A DNA stretch of 23,925 bases from Desulfovibrionaceae bacterium (GCA_900770205.1 CAAGJV010000046.1:1-23925); one strand, 5' to 3'. Shown: positions 13,453 through 21,666, counted from the stretch's first letter. The notes: generated from the letters alone by a model not told the origin. Made by a program: numbers and translations.

Positions 13453-13993
13453 GGCCTGGGCTCCCGGCTGAGTTGAAGGTGGCAAGAAGGGTCAGTTCGT
13501 ATTCCGGAAGCTTGGCATCGGCTTTAACCGTACATGAAACTATTTCCGTGATCCAGTTCTGATCGCTCAGCGAGAGGAGAAGCCGGCAGAAATTTTTTGA
13601 AGAAGACAGAAATCGGCCTTTGATCAGGATACCGCCGTTTTTCAGAACACTTTCTGAAACAGGCATGAACTGAGAATTGTTGATCTTGGCCTCGTCTGTC
13701 AATTTTTGCAGACCTGACATCATGGCAGGCAGATCCTGCGGAGCAGGAAGAACGTTTTTTGGTTCGGTCAGCTTCTCCAGCTCAGCACGTTTTTTTCTCA
13801 GGTCACTTATGAGAGGGGCAAGCGTTTTTTGATCGCTGGCCCGGCGCAAAGCTTCTTCCAGCGCTTGTGAAGAGGATTTTTCCAGATACATGACCGCCAG
13901 CGAGGGGAGCAGAATGGTAACGATAAGAACCGCTGTAACGAATATCATCCGGCGGGGAAACCAGAACTGGAGGGGCGGGATGTGAAGATCCAT
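13439..13993 (-). CDS. PilO/MshJ/GspM-like inner-membrane protein
   Basis: The 184 residues show the PilO layout: a short cytoplasmic head, one span (about 15-35), a coiled-coil-like segment (about 40-75, rich in Leu, Lys and Glu) and a compact periplasmic domain (about 85-180). PilO-type proteins pair with PilN and hold the alignment subcomplex in the periplasm. The gene begins one base after the PilM-PilN fusion stop codon and overlaps the PilP-like gene by 14 bases, so the three are certainly one transcript. Direct motif evidence is limited, as is usual in this family; topology and neighbours carry the call. Confidence 0.72.
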   Translation of the reverse strand: MDLHIPPLQFWFPRRMIFVTAVLIVTILLPSLAVMYLEKSSSQALEEALRRASDQKTLAPLISDLRKKRAELEKLTEPKNVLPAPQDLPAMMSGLQKLTDEAKINNSQFMPVSESVLKNGGILIKGRFLSSSKNFCRLLLSLSDQNWITEIVSCTVKADAKLPEYELTLLATFNSAGSPGHDNS

Positions 13994-13994
13994 G

Positions 13995-15896
13995 CTACAT
14001 CGTCCTTATCGATGCGGTGAAGGATTCATTTCCTTTCCGGCTGACGGAAACGGCGGCGAACATGGGCGTTCCTTCCAGCTGGCGAAAGAAAACGGCAAGA
14101 TCGGTTTCCCTTTGAAGTTCGTCTCCGTAGGCTATGCCCTTGAGTTCAATATGGTGGCCTTGAGCCGTGCCTTCCTTTTTCAGAGAGGCTGAGGAAAATT
14201 CCAGGGAAACGATATGAATGGATTCCGGGGTGATGGATGAGAGGTGAGAGATTGCCGCTGCGATCAGCCGTCGGGGAGCTTTGTCTGCTCCGAGTATCTG
14301 CACGCTGCGTAGCGAATGGAGTTCTTTTCTCAGGCTTTCTGCCGTAAATTCTTCCTGCCATGCCGCACGCAATTTTTCCTGCTCGGCTATTTGAAGGAGA
14401 TTCTGTCGCCAGTTGAAAAAAGAGAAGGTGCCTGCAGCGCCTGCTGCCAGGCAGAAGAGCAGAGAAGCCGCCGCTGCACAGAGGGCTGCATTTCGGAAGA
14501 TGTTTGTCTTTCTGCGCAGGGCGGGAGGGAGCAGCAGATTCGGAGTGTCGGCTGAGGACAGAGCAAGAGCAATGGCTTTGAATGCTGCCTCAAACTGTGG
14601 AGACATACAGAGTCTGTCCAGTTCCGCAGAGGCTGAGGGAGAGGCTTCTCCCGAAGGCCTGAGCGGAAAACACGGCAGGCCTGTCTCCTGAGAAATAACG
14701 GAGCATGCCGCAGAGGCTATGCCTTCGGGACAGAGAAGAAATATTCCCTGAACACCGCCTCTGTCGATAGTATTGCGGAACCATTCCGATGTACGTTCGA
14801 TTTGCCTGCCCATGCGTGAGAAGATGGGGGTCAGCCGCCGATGCAATTTTTTTTCATCATTTTCGGAGGGATGGCGGTCGTAAATTGGTCCGTAGTCTTT
14901 TTGAGAGGGGGGAGCATTGCTGCCTGTCAATGCCTGGGAGATCGCAGAAGATGAAAGATTGATTCTTTCTGCGGAAGAAGAGTGCACAGGGGCAGAAAGT
15001 ACGGGCTGTTCCAGAGAAAAATCACCCAGGATTTCCGATTCGCTGCCAAGGTCGTAAATAACGTCTTCATTCAGAAAATGAGAGGAGAGGGAACTTTCGC
15101 TTTCAGGTGTGTTCCACTGTTCAACAATATGCTTCATCCCTGTACGCAGTGTTCTTCTCATAAGAAGCGCTGTTCCCCGGAAGAAACAGCAGCTTGTCGT
15201 CTCTTCATTGAAGATAGTAAGAATAAAGTTTTTCCACGGTGAGCTTATCCACTTGGAATCAAAAATACTGCGTATTGCAAGAGATGTTTCCGTCATGCCG
15301 AAGAGGGAAAGGCCATTGCTGGAGAGAGAGGCATATTCCTTCTTAATCCCGTCTGTTTCCGCATGAACGCCGAGAGCCAGAAGGCGAGGCACATTTTTTT
15401 CTATGATGGAACCTTCTATGTAGTAGTCGAAAGTATGGGAGGCGGAATCAAAGTCCTGATCCTTTTTGGCTGCAAGGAGGGCAAGAGCATCCAGTTCTTT
15501 CCCCGCTGCGTGGGGCAGACGGAGAAAATGCAGTTCCGCGAGTCCGGATGGTGCGGCACACCAGAGCCGGCATTGGGAAAGATCGTGTGCGAAGGAGGAT
15601 GCAGAGCGGGCGATAAAGCTAGATGCTTCGGCTGTTCCGGCAGTGCAGCCGCTGGGGAAGGGAAAGAAGCGTATGCTTTCCAGCACAGGCTTTCCGGAAC
15701 GGCGGACACGAGCGAAGATGACGCCTCCGGAAAGTATTTCCATGCCGATATGGTCTGGAAAATTTTTCAAGGATGCGAAAAGCTGTTTTTTTTGTGGAGC
15801 TTCAACACTGGAAAACTGAACGTCGCCAGGTTGGCGTATGCGTTCAAGAAGCCTGCGTGAAGCATCGAGCCTGTGTAGTTGTTTCTCATCGTGCAT
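13995..15896 (-). CDS. GspL-like PilM-PilN fusion protein
   Basis: The 633-residue protein combines what most type IV pilus systems split in two. Residues about 50-450 resemble the actin-like cytoplasmic PilM/GspL/MshI fold (IGMEILSGGVIFARVRR; later AFKAIALALSS). They are interrupted by a Ser-rich linker (about 285-350). A PilN signature NLLLPPALRRK (453-463) leads into a membrane span (about 470-494). A coiled coil then precedes a periplasmic ferredoxin-like domain (about 540-630, IHIVSLEFSSASLK...HIELKGIAYGDE). This single-chain architecture is that of GspL and probably anchors the ATPase to the periplasmic PilO/PilP partners. The start is unsure: the ATG at 15896 and a TTG at 15917 both lack a clear ribosome site, and an ATG at 15743 would begin at the actin-like fold. 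Confidence 0.75.
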   Translation of the reverse strand: MHDEKQLHRLDASRRLLERIRQPGDVQFSSVEAPQKKQLFASLKNFPDHIGMEILSGGVIFARVRRSGKPVLESIRFFPFPSGCTAGTAEASSFIARSASSFAHDLSQCRLWCAAPSGLAELHFLRLPHAAGKELDALALLAAKKDQDFDSASHTFDYYIEGSIIEKNVPRLLALGVHAETDGIKKEYASLSSNGLSLFGMTETSLAIRSIFDSKWISSPWKNFILTIFNEETTSCCFFRGTALLMRRTLRTGMKHIVEQWNTPESESSLSSHFLNEDVIYDLGSESEILGDFSLEQPVLSAPVHSSSAERINLSSSAISQALTGSNAPPSQKDYGPIYDRHPSENDEKKLHRRLTPIFSRMGRQIERTSEWFRNTIDRGGVQGIFLLCPEGIASAACSVISQETGLPCFPLRPSGEASPSASAELDRLCMSPQFEAAFKAIALALSSADTPNLLLPPALRRKTNIFRNAALCAAAASLLFCLAAGAAGTFSFFNWRQNLLQIAEQEKLRAAWQEEFTAESLRKELHSLRSVQILGADKAPRRLIAAAISHLSSITPESIHIVSLEFSSASLKKEGTAQGHHIELKGIAYGDELQRETDLAVFFRQLEGTPMFAAVSVSRKGNESFTASIRTM

Positions 15897-15974
15897 AATA
15901 CTGCATAATAGAATCAATACGATGAAAAGACAACAGAAAATGGGGAAGAAAGAGCAGCATATCCAGTAATATTA

Positions 15975-16583
15975 TCAGTGTTTCAAAGAAGAAAGAAGTT
16001 TCATGACTTTTGATACATAGAGCTGTGTTTCCTTATAGGGAGGAATGCCTCTGTACTTCGCTACAGCTTCGGGGCCTGCGTTGTAGGCGGCAAGCGCCAG
16101 TTCTGTGGAGCCAAAGCGTGAAAGCATGGCTTTAAGATAGCGGGTGCCTCCATCGACGTTGGCATCCGGATCGAAGGCATCGGATACACCGAGTTCCTTT
16201 CCTGTTGAGGGCATGAGCTGCATGAGTCCTTGAGCTCCGTCCGGGGATACTGCCTGCGGATCGGAACCCGATTCTACACGAATGACGGCTTCAATGAGAG
16301 CTGGAGGAACGCCATGCAGTGTTCCATATTTTGCGGCAAGTCCAGATACGCCTTCCAGGCCTGCGGCATGCACGATACGGCAGGCATCGAGTTTTGCAAA
16401 GCGGCCGAAAAACTGGTAACGTTTATCTCCATCGGGCCGGTTGGTAAGGCAGATGGTTCCGTCTTCTTCCACATGGCGGTATATACTGACGGATTCTGCG
16501 CCGGAAGAAGGGAGAGGCATATTAAAGAGGCATAGAGCTGTCAGGCATGGCAGTGCCGACAGAGTAAGTTTTTTTCTGTTCAT
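15975..16583 (-). CDS. Secreted lytic transglycosylase (SLT family)
   Basis: This periplasmic enzyme of 202 residues cleaves peptidoglycan glycan strands to 1,6-anhydro products. A typical Sec signal peptide (MNRKKLTLSALPCLTALCLF) is followed by a short DUF4124-like segment (IYRHVEEDGTICLTNRPDG, about 34-52). The catalytic SLT domain (about 83-195) carries E104 in VIRVESGSDP, GAQGLMQLMPST, and AYNAGPEAV. The ATG at 16583 gives a clean signal peptide. A GTG at 16625 has a better purine-rich site but would lengthen the N-terminus and overlap the divergent prepilin gene. As first gene of the minus-strand series, it probably opens the cell wall for the secretin and the pilus machine. Confidence 0.9.
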   Translation of the reverse strand: MNRKKLTLSALPCLTALCLFNMPLPSSGAESVSIYRHVEEDGTICLTNRPDGDKRYQFFGRFAKLDACRIVHAAGLEGVSGLAAKYGTLHGVPPALIEAVIRVESGSDPQAVSPDGAQGLMQLMPSTGKELGVSDAFDPDANVDGGTRYLKAMLSRFGSTELALAAYNAGPEAVAKYRGIPPYKETQLYVSKVMKLLSSLKH

Positions 16584-16613
16584 AGCAGATGTTTCCGGCG
16601 GGGAAAGAGAAAC

Positions 16614-17093
16614 ATGGGTGATCACCTTTCCTTTTTCTTAATGAGTTACCAGAAGCTCCGGCTTCCCACAAGACGCGGCAGGGATGGCTTTACCATGCTG
16701 GAGATGGTGTGCGTGCTCATCCTTCTTGGCATACTTGCCGGGGCAGCCTCCGGCGGAATGAAGTTCTTTTCCTTTTCTTCCGAACTGGACGTGGAAAAAG
16801 CGCGGATGATAGCCCGCATTGCTCATGCCAGGAATATGGGCGTGCTGATGGATATGGATGAGAAAATTGAAAACATGCCATGCCTGACGGTCGCGGACGA
16901 AAAGCATGTTGCCTATGAGAATATGCCGCCTCTGCCTGGAGAAGACATAACGGCAGCTTTTGTGAAAGGCGTGACGGCTTCACCGGCTTCCTTATGCTTT
17001 TCCGGTGTGGGAACAACAGCGGCAGAGATAACGCTCACCTTTGGATCGGACTCTGTTGTGCTTTCTATCGATGGGAACGGCTTTGTACGATGA
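16614..17093 (+). CDS. Prepilin-like protein, GspH/FimT type
   Basis: A type IV prepilin-like protein of 159 residues. The cleavage site is RRGRDG|FTMLEMVCVLILLG, with Glu at mature position 5, followed by a long hydrophobic helix and a globular domain ending in LTFGSDSVVLSIDGNG. That ending and the length fit the minor pseudopilin GspH/FimT class. The leader would be 25 residues from the ATG at 16614, which has GGGGAAAGAG just upstream, or 16 from the ATG at 16641, which lacks a ribosome site. It is first of four overlapping prepilin genes and is transcribed away from the transglycosylase gene. Its stop overlaps the next start by four bases when that start is taken at 17090. Confidence 0.85.
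   Translation: MGDHLSFFLMSYQKLRLPTRRGRDGFTMLEMVCVLILLGILAGAASGGMKFFSFSSELDVEKARMIARIAHARNMGVLMDMDEKIENMPCLTVADEKHVAYENMPPLPGEDITAAFVKGVTASPASLCFSGVGTTAAEITLTFGSDSVVLSIDGNGFVR
16617..16626. promoter_or_regulatory. Perfect 10-base palindrome between the divergent pilus operons
   Basis: GGTGATCACC lies at the junction of the plus-strand prepilin genes and the minus-strand assembly genes. It is flanked by a purine-rich arm on the left (GGGGAAAGAGAAAC) and a pyrimidine-rich arm on the right (TTTCCTTTTTCTT). If the alternative starts at 16583 and 16641 are right, it lies in the 57-base intergenic gap and could be an operator shared by both operons. I see no strong sigma-70 or sigma-54 promoter there. 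Confidence 0.3.
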
Positions 17094-17527
17094 ATGGGGA
17101 AGCCATGAAGGAAGGAAAATCCTGCGGTTTTACGCTGATAGAGGTTGTTGTGACGCTGACTGTGCTGGCGGCTGCCGGTACGGCGGCGGCCATGGCCATA
17201 AGTTCCGCCAAGGCAAAGATATTCAGCTCCCGCTCCACCATGGAACATGTGAACGCCGCACAGAGCTGCATGGACAGAATAGCTGGAGAGTATGAGGCAA
17301 AACGCATGAGGGATGGCCGAGTGCCGGATATTGATACGGTCGTTAAAAATGCGGGCATCATCGGTTTTTGCTTGCCGGGAGATATGGACTGCGAGGGCGA
17401 AAATTCCGTGAGCGTGGAGAAGAAGGTTATCAGGCTTCCGGAGGAGGGGAGTTCTCTGTCGCAGGTTCGATATAGCCATGTTACCGTAAAAAGCGGCCCT
17501 GTGGAGCTGTACCATGTGTTTCAATAG
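17090..17527 (+). CDS. Prepilin-like protein, GspI/PilV type
   Basis: The second prepilin-like gene encodes 145 residues. It has the leader ...MKEGKSCG and the cleavage motif G|FTLIEVVVTLTVLAAAG, with Glu at mature position 5. The short hydrophobic helix is followed by a small domain with two Cys (FCLPGDMDCEGE). Second place in an H-I-J-K run and the small size suggest GspI or a PilV-like minor pilin. The ATG at 17090 overlaps the previous stop (ATGA). An ATG at 17105 with GGGGA just upstream would give a more typical eight-residue leader; either may be used. Confidence 0.82.
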   Translation: MNGEAMKEGKSCGFTLIEVVVTLTVLAAAGTAAAMAISSAKAKIFSSRSTMEHVNAAQSCMDRIAGEYEAKRMRDGRVPDIDTVVKNAGIIGFCLPGDMDCEGENSVSVEKKVIRLPEEGSSLSQVRYSHVTVKSGPVELYHVFQ

Positions 17528-17951
17528 GAGAAACTGCCAGGGGTTTACGCTGATAGAGGTTATCGTCTGCATAGTGCTTTTGGGCCTGCTTGGATCTGCC
17601 GTATTTGTGGGAATGACAAGCATGGTGCAGGTGTATCGTGCCGGCATGGAGCAGGCGAACAGGCTGCCGCAGGTGGATGCGGCTATCAATGCCATCTGCG
17701 CAGGGCTGAGGCGGGGGGAAGATCCTGATCGCCTGACAGAAGCAACAGCTTCCCTTCCGGGGATTCAGTCGGTGAGTATCAGAGCAGTTGCCGGAAGTGA
17801 AAATGAGTCGGATACTTCTTTTTCCCGTTTATATGAGGTGATGATTTCCTACCGGCTTACTTCCAGCAGTGATACAGCCACGAGAACGTTTTATGTGGAA
17901 AATCATACCGGAGCCCTTCTTGAACATTGGGGCAGGGAGTACATGCTATGA
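17514..17951 (+). CDS. Prepilin-like protein, GspJ/PilW type
   Basis: A 145-residue protein with leader MCFNRRNCQG and cleavage motif G|FTLIEVIVCIVLLGLLGSA, with Glu at mature position 5. The C-terminal part (YEVMISYRLTSSSDTATRTFYVENH) reads like the beta strands of GspJ/PilW pseudopilins, although it is shorter than most GspJ. It overlaps the previous gene by 14 bases, and GGAG stands seven bases before its ATG, inside that gene. The next gene starts in its own stop codon region (ATGA). Confidence 0.82.
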   Translation: MCFNRRNCQGFTLIEVIVCIVLLGLLGSAVFVGMTSMVQVYRAGMEQANRLPQVDAAINAICAGLRRGEDPDRLTEATASLPGIQSVSIRAVAGSENESDTSFSRLYEVMISYRLTSSSDTATRTFYVENHTGALLEHWGREYML

Positions 17952-19963
17952 AGTTTCAGAACGGCGGCGTTTTTTTCTACACCGTGTTAGCGCTGCTTCT
18001 GGCCTCTGCCCTTGGCATGGGGCTTTCCGGCATTGTTCTGCCCAGTATGACGGCAGGGCTGGACAGTGCCAGGATTCATCAGGCGGATTACGCTGTGCAG
18101 GCGGTCAAGAACATTGTTCGTGGCGAAGCGGGAACGAATGGAAAGAATCTGTGGCATGCCTTGTCTTCCCTGAAAGGGAAAACGCTCCTTCTTGGCAACC
18201 TTTCCGTAACGGTTGAGAAGATATCCGTTTCATGGAACCATACGGATTATGATGGAAATATCATCCAGAGTAGCGACGGTTTTACCGTTCCTCCTCTGCT
18301 GGATGGCGACAGCATTATGGTGCAGAGCGGCAATTCATGGGAAAGGGGAACGTACTCTGCGAAGCAAACACCACCGGCAACAGAAAGAGGAAAAGGAAAT
18401 ATTAAAATATATACGCCGTCTTCTTTTTCCGCGTATCAGAATATATTTTTTAACCCGGAATACGATTTTTTTGTTTCTGGAGGAAAGATTTCCTCCATTT
18501 CGTTGAAAAATACCGATGAAAGAAGTTTTACCAGATTGCCCTTCCAGTATGGGCTGCTGCGCTTGATAGAAAAGAACGGCAGGGAATCGCACAGCATTGT
18601 TTATGCTGCACTCGATAGCAGAAACGCGCCTTCTTCTCTTGATGTGCTTTCATCATCGGAACCGTTACCGCAGGAAAATGCCGTGCTGATGGTGGACAGG
18701 CATGCTGATATGACGCTGAATATTTATTTTCCCGATAATATCAGTATAACAAGGGTATTACGCTTTAATGCCCCTGTGAATTTAAGAGATGAAAATAATA
18801 GCGGACCTTCTCTTATTTTTAATTTTTTTAAAGAAATGATGCAGTTTGGCAATAAGGAATTGAAAGATTATGCAGAAAATGAAAATGGAGAAAAAACAAA
18901 TAACACGATGGAAAAACTTCTTAAAACAGGTAATAAAACAATAAATTCAGAAGATTATGGAGTAAATAGTAAAAAATCATCGGATGCCAAATTAATTATG
19001 GATAATCTTGTCAAGGAATATCCAGATGGAGCAGCAAGCAGTATTTTTAATAACCGCTCATGGAAAATAGTGGATAATAGAAATGGAAGTGGAAAAGGAT
19101 ATTATGATATTTTTCTTGCTGGATGCAATATTAAATCTGTTTATTCAGATGAAAAATTTGATGATGATTCATATATTAGAGTATGGAGATTACGCTATTA
19201 TGAAGGACTTGAATATGATATAACAAATAAATATGAACCTGATAATTATGCCTGCATCATAGAACCTGTATGGGTGAAGGTGACGAGAGATGCTAAAAAT
19301 AATTATAAGTATATGGATACAGGTAAAGATCAAGTTGTTACAAGAGTAAAAGAAAAATATATTGGATTTAATTCGTATGATAATGATAAGGATATAATAG
19401 ATAATATTCTATATAATACTTTATCAAATGAATATGATATAGTTGATGATTATTATACGCATAAGAATTGCAAAAATCATTTTGAATATAATAATACAAT
19501 GTATAAAAATGTGTATGATAATATTATTAATAATAATATTAAATACAATACGAGTTTTTTAGTAAAGAATGTAGGATTTGCTCAAAAATATGAAACAATG
19601 ATAGGAAGTACAGTTAATAAAATTGGACAAAATAAACAGAAACAAATGAGAATATATTTTGCCAATAAAAACTGCTCTATTCCTTCGGCCGAATATGATG
19701 GTAAAGAAAATAAGCGCATTCGCTATGTGCAAGGGACATGGTATATAGTATCGGAAGGAGATCTGGAATTAAATTCCGTAGAACCTAGAGAGCTTATAGG
19801 GAATATAGATATGAGGAAACTGTATAGTCTATTACCAAGCAGCACGATTGGCATTGATAGTTCAAAATCTGTAGAACCCAATGCATGGATAGGAATCGAC
19901 TATAATACGGAGAGCTTACACACGGATGGAGTAAGCTGGAAGGAATACCTTGGCTATGACTGA
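17948..19963 (+). CDS. Oversized GspK/PilX-like tip prepilin with AT-rich core
   Basis: The protein has 671 residues. It starts with MKFQNGGVFFYTVLALLLASALGMGL. Like GspK and PilX, it has a Gly-Gly before a hydrophobic helix but no Glu at position 5. The ATG at 17948 overlaps the previous stop by four bases, with GGGAG eight bases upstream. The N-terminal 280 residues have normal codon use. From about 18790 to 19700 the DNA turns strongly AT-rich and the protein becomes rich in Asn, Lys, Asp, Tyr and Ile (NNTMYKNVYDNIINNNIKYN). The last 70 residues (RYVQGTWYIVSEGDLELNSV...) drift back towards normal composition. GspK normally has about 320 residues and caps the pseudopilus tip, so this may be a tip adhesin or cargo-binding subunit. 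I recognise no domain in the central part. Confidence 0.75.
   Translation: MKFQNGGVFFYTVLALLLASALGMGLSGIVLPSMTAGLDSARIHQADYAVQAVKNIVRGEAGTNGKNLWHALSSLKGKTLLLGNLSVTVEKISVSWNHTDYDGNIIQSSDGFTVPPLLDGDSIMVQSGNSWERGTYSAKQTPPATERGKGNIKIYTPSSFSAYQNIFFNPEYDFFVSGGKISSISLKNTDERSFTRLPFQYGLLRLIEKNGRESHSIVYAALDSRNAPSSLDVLSSSEPLPQENAVLMVDRHADMTLNIYFPDNISITRVLRFNAPVNLRDENNSGPSLIFNFFKEMMQFGNKELKDYAENENGEKTNNTMEKLLKTGNKTINSEDYGVNSKKSSDAKLIMDNLVKEYPDGAASSIFNNRSWKIVDNRNGSGKGYYDIFLAGCNIKSVYSDEKFDDDSYIRVWRLRYYEGLEYDITNKYEPDNYACIIEPVWVKVTRDAKNNYKYMDTGKDQVVTRVKEKYIGFNSYDNDKDIIDNILYNTLSNEYDIVDDYYTHKNCKNHFEYNNTMYKNVYDNIINNNIKYNTSFLVKNVGFAQKYETMIGSTVNKIGQNKQKQMRIYFANKNCSIPSAEYDGKENKRIRYVQGTWYIVSEGDLELNSVEPRELIGNIDMRKLYSLLPSSTIGIDSSKSVEPNAWIGIDYNTESLHTDGVSWKEYLGYD
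18790..19700 (+). other. AT-rich segment inside the GspK-like gene
   Basis: Base composition departs sharply from the surroundings. A hand count of 19381-19440 gives 9 G+C in 60 bases (15%), against 38 in 60 (63%) at 22861-22920. The reading frame stays open through the whole segment. The encoded stretch is hydrophilic and Asn/Lys/Tyr/Asp-rich. The edges are gradual, so the limits are approximate. It may be a module acquired from an AT-rich source, or a surface-exposed part evolving fast under different codon constraints. Confidence 0.8.
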
Positions 19964-19979
19964 TATTTGAATAATGAGA

Positions 19980-20840
19980 TCAGCCTGTGGGCCTCTGATA
20001 GAAAAGCCCGGAGAGTTCCTGTGTTTTTATGGTGTTGATGAATGCGTGCGGGTCTATTTCCCGTATGGCATGAACGACCTTTTTGCTTTCGTCTCTGGAA
20101 ACCACGGAATAGACAAGGCTCCTTTCGCTGAGGTGGAAGGAGCCTTCGCCTTTAATAATGGTGGCTCCGTGCCTTGAGGTGGCGTAGATGCTTGCGCAGA
20201 CTTCTTTGGGAAGCGTGGTGACGATGAAGAGCGTATCTTTCTGATAGCGCTTGTAGAGCGTCTGGAGCATCTGCGTGGTGGTATACTGGAAGAGGATGGA
20301 GTAGAGCGCCTTGTCCCACCCGAAGAAAAAGCCGGCAATGAGGAGAATGACTACGTTGAAGGCAAGGATGAGGTTCCATGCGTCTATGCCCTTCTTTTGT
20401 GAAAGGTAGATGGCAATGAAGTCTGTGCCGCCGCTTGTGGTATCCATCTGAAGGCAGAGGCTGATGGCAAAGCCGTTGATGATGCCTCCGAAGACACTGA
20501 TGAGGAGCGTATCGTAGGTGATGGCGAAGGTGGGCAGAATATCGGTGAGCGCACCGGTAAGAACGATGCACAGGCAGGAATAGAGGGTGAAGCGTTTTCC
20601 AAGAAACCGGAATCCTATATAAACGGGAACCATGTTCAGGAGAAAGTTGACGATGGAAAACGGCAGATGGATACCCAGAAATTTTTCAGAAAGCCGCTGA
20701 ACAAGAATGGTGAGGCCTGTTACGCCGCCGGGGTAGAGGCCTCCTGCCTGCACGAAGGTATTGATGTTGACCGCCATGAGAGCAGAGGCAAGGCAGACGG
20801 CAAGAATGATCTTTATGTCTTTGTTCCAGCTTTGCAGCAT
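19980..20840 (-). CDS. YitT-family membrane protein (DUF161 + DUF2179)
   Basis: The integral membrane protein has 286 residues. About five or six hydrophobic helices fill residues 8-195. They contain the family's VNINTFVQAGGLYPGGVTGL and the MDTTSGGTDFIAIYLSQKKG loop. The C-terminal DUF2179 domain (about 205-275) reads TLFIVTTLPKEV and GATIIKGEGSF. The function of the family is not firmly known; transport or signalling at the membrane is usually proposed. The ATG at 20840 has AAGGAG five bases upstream. It follows the Fe-S protein gene by 50 bases on the same strand and converges with the pilin operon, leaving a 16-base gap. Confidence 0.92.
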   Translation of the reverse strand: MLQSWNKDIKIILAVCLASALMAVNINTFVQAGGLYPGGVTGLTILVQRLSEKFLGIHLPFSIVNFLLNMVPVYIGFRFLGKRFTLYSCLCIVLTGALTDILPTFAITYDTLLISVFGGIINGFAISLCLQMDTTSGGTDFIAIYLSQKKGIDAWNLILAFNVVILLIAGFFFGWDKALYSILFQYTTTQMLQTLYKRYQKDTLFIVTTLPKEVCASIYATSRHGATIIKGEGSFHLSERSLVYSVVSRDESKKVVHAIREIDPHAFINTIKTQELSGLFYQRPTG

Positions 20841-20890
20841 GGTTGCTCCTTTTATGAAAGGCCGCCCTGCCCCTGCTTGCGGCATGGAAG

Positions 20891-21598
20891 CTAGAGGGAA
20901 GGCAGGATGTTTTCTTCCTGGGGGAGAACTTTTCCCTGAGTGGAGATGATAACAGTTTTTAAAGGAATAGATTTTCCGCTTCTGGCAAGAGCTTTTTGAA
21001 CAGCCTGCTCCATGCCCCGGCAGCACGGGACTTCCATGCGGGCAATGGTGATGCTTCTTATGCTGTTTTCTGCCAGAATAGCGGAGAGCTTTTCACTGTA
21101 ATCGGCATTATCAAGCTTGGTGCAGCCGATAAGCGTGATATGGCCGCGGATGAAGTCATGGTGGAAGCTTCCATAGGCGTAGGCGGTGCAGTCTGCCGCA
21201 ATAAGAAGATCTGCTCCGTGGTAGTACGGGGCGGAGAGCGGGGCGAGCGTTATTTGCACGGGCCATTGCCGAAGCTGGCTTCCGGCAGGGGCGGAAAGTC
21301 CTTCTGTGGCAAGCGTATGCGGCGCGGATCCGGGGCAGCGGCAGGAAGATGATTCCCCTTTCTGCTGTTTGGATGCAAGAACGGCGGCTTCATCGTAGGC
21401 GGGGGCCTCTCTTTCCTCAAAGGCAATGGCATTCATGGGGCAGGCGGGAAGGCAGTCTCCAAGGCCATCACAGTAATGTTCCCGGGTGAGCTTTGCCTTG
21501 CCGTTTACCATTTCTATGGCGCCTTCATGGCAGGCGGAGGCACAGGCTCCGCAGCCATTGCAGAGCTCCTCATTTATTTTAATGATTTTTCTTATCAT
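20891..21598 (-). CDS. Ferredoxin-like Fe-S protein with CC-containing C-terminal domain
   Basis: The cytoplasmic protein has 235 residues. The N-terminus has one complete 4Fe-4S motif (C13, C16, C19, C23 in CNGCGACASAC). A second, reduced motif (CDGLGDCLPACP) has Leu46 where the second Cys would be. A linker with CRC (near 86-88) leads to a C-terminal domain with ADCTAYAYGSFHHDF, IGCTKLDNADYSEKL and VPCCRGMEQAV. This arrangement recurs in anaerobes as an uncharacterised ferredoxin-type protein; electron transfer or redox sensing is likely, but the partner is unknown. The ATG at 21598 has AAGGAGG four bases upstream, and a strong promoter stands about 70 bases further up. It probably forms an operon with the YitT-family gene. 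Confidence 0.85.
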   Translation of the reverse strand: MIRKIIKINEELCNGCGACASACHEGAIEMVNGKAKLTREHYCDGLGDCLPACPMNAIAFEEREAPAYDEAAVLASKQQKGESSSCRCPGSAPHTLATEGLSAPAGSQLRQWPVQITLAPLSAPYYHGADLLIAADCTAYAYGSFHHDFIRGHITLIGCTKLDNADYSEKLSAILAENSIRSITIARMEVPCCRGMEQAVQKALARSGKSIPLKTVIISTQGKVLPQEENILPSL

Positions 21599-21666
21599 AG
21601 GGCCTCCTTTTTCGGGCTTGCGCAGAAATTGCTGCTGGTGCGTTCATCTTTTATCAGCCTAAAAAA

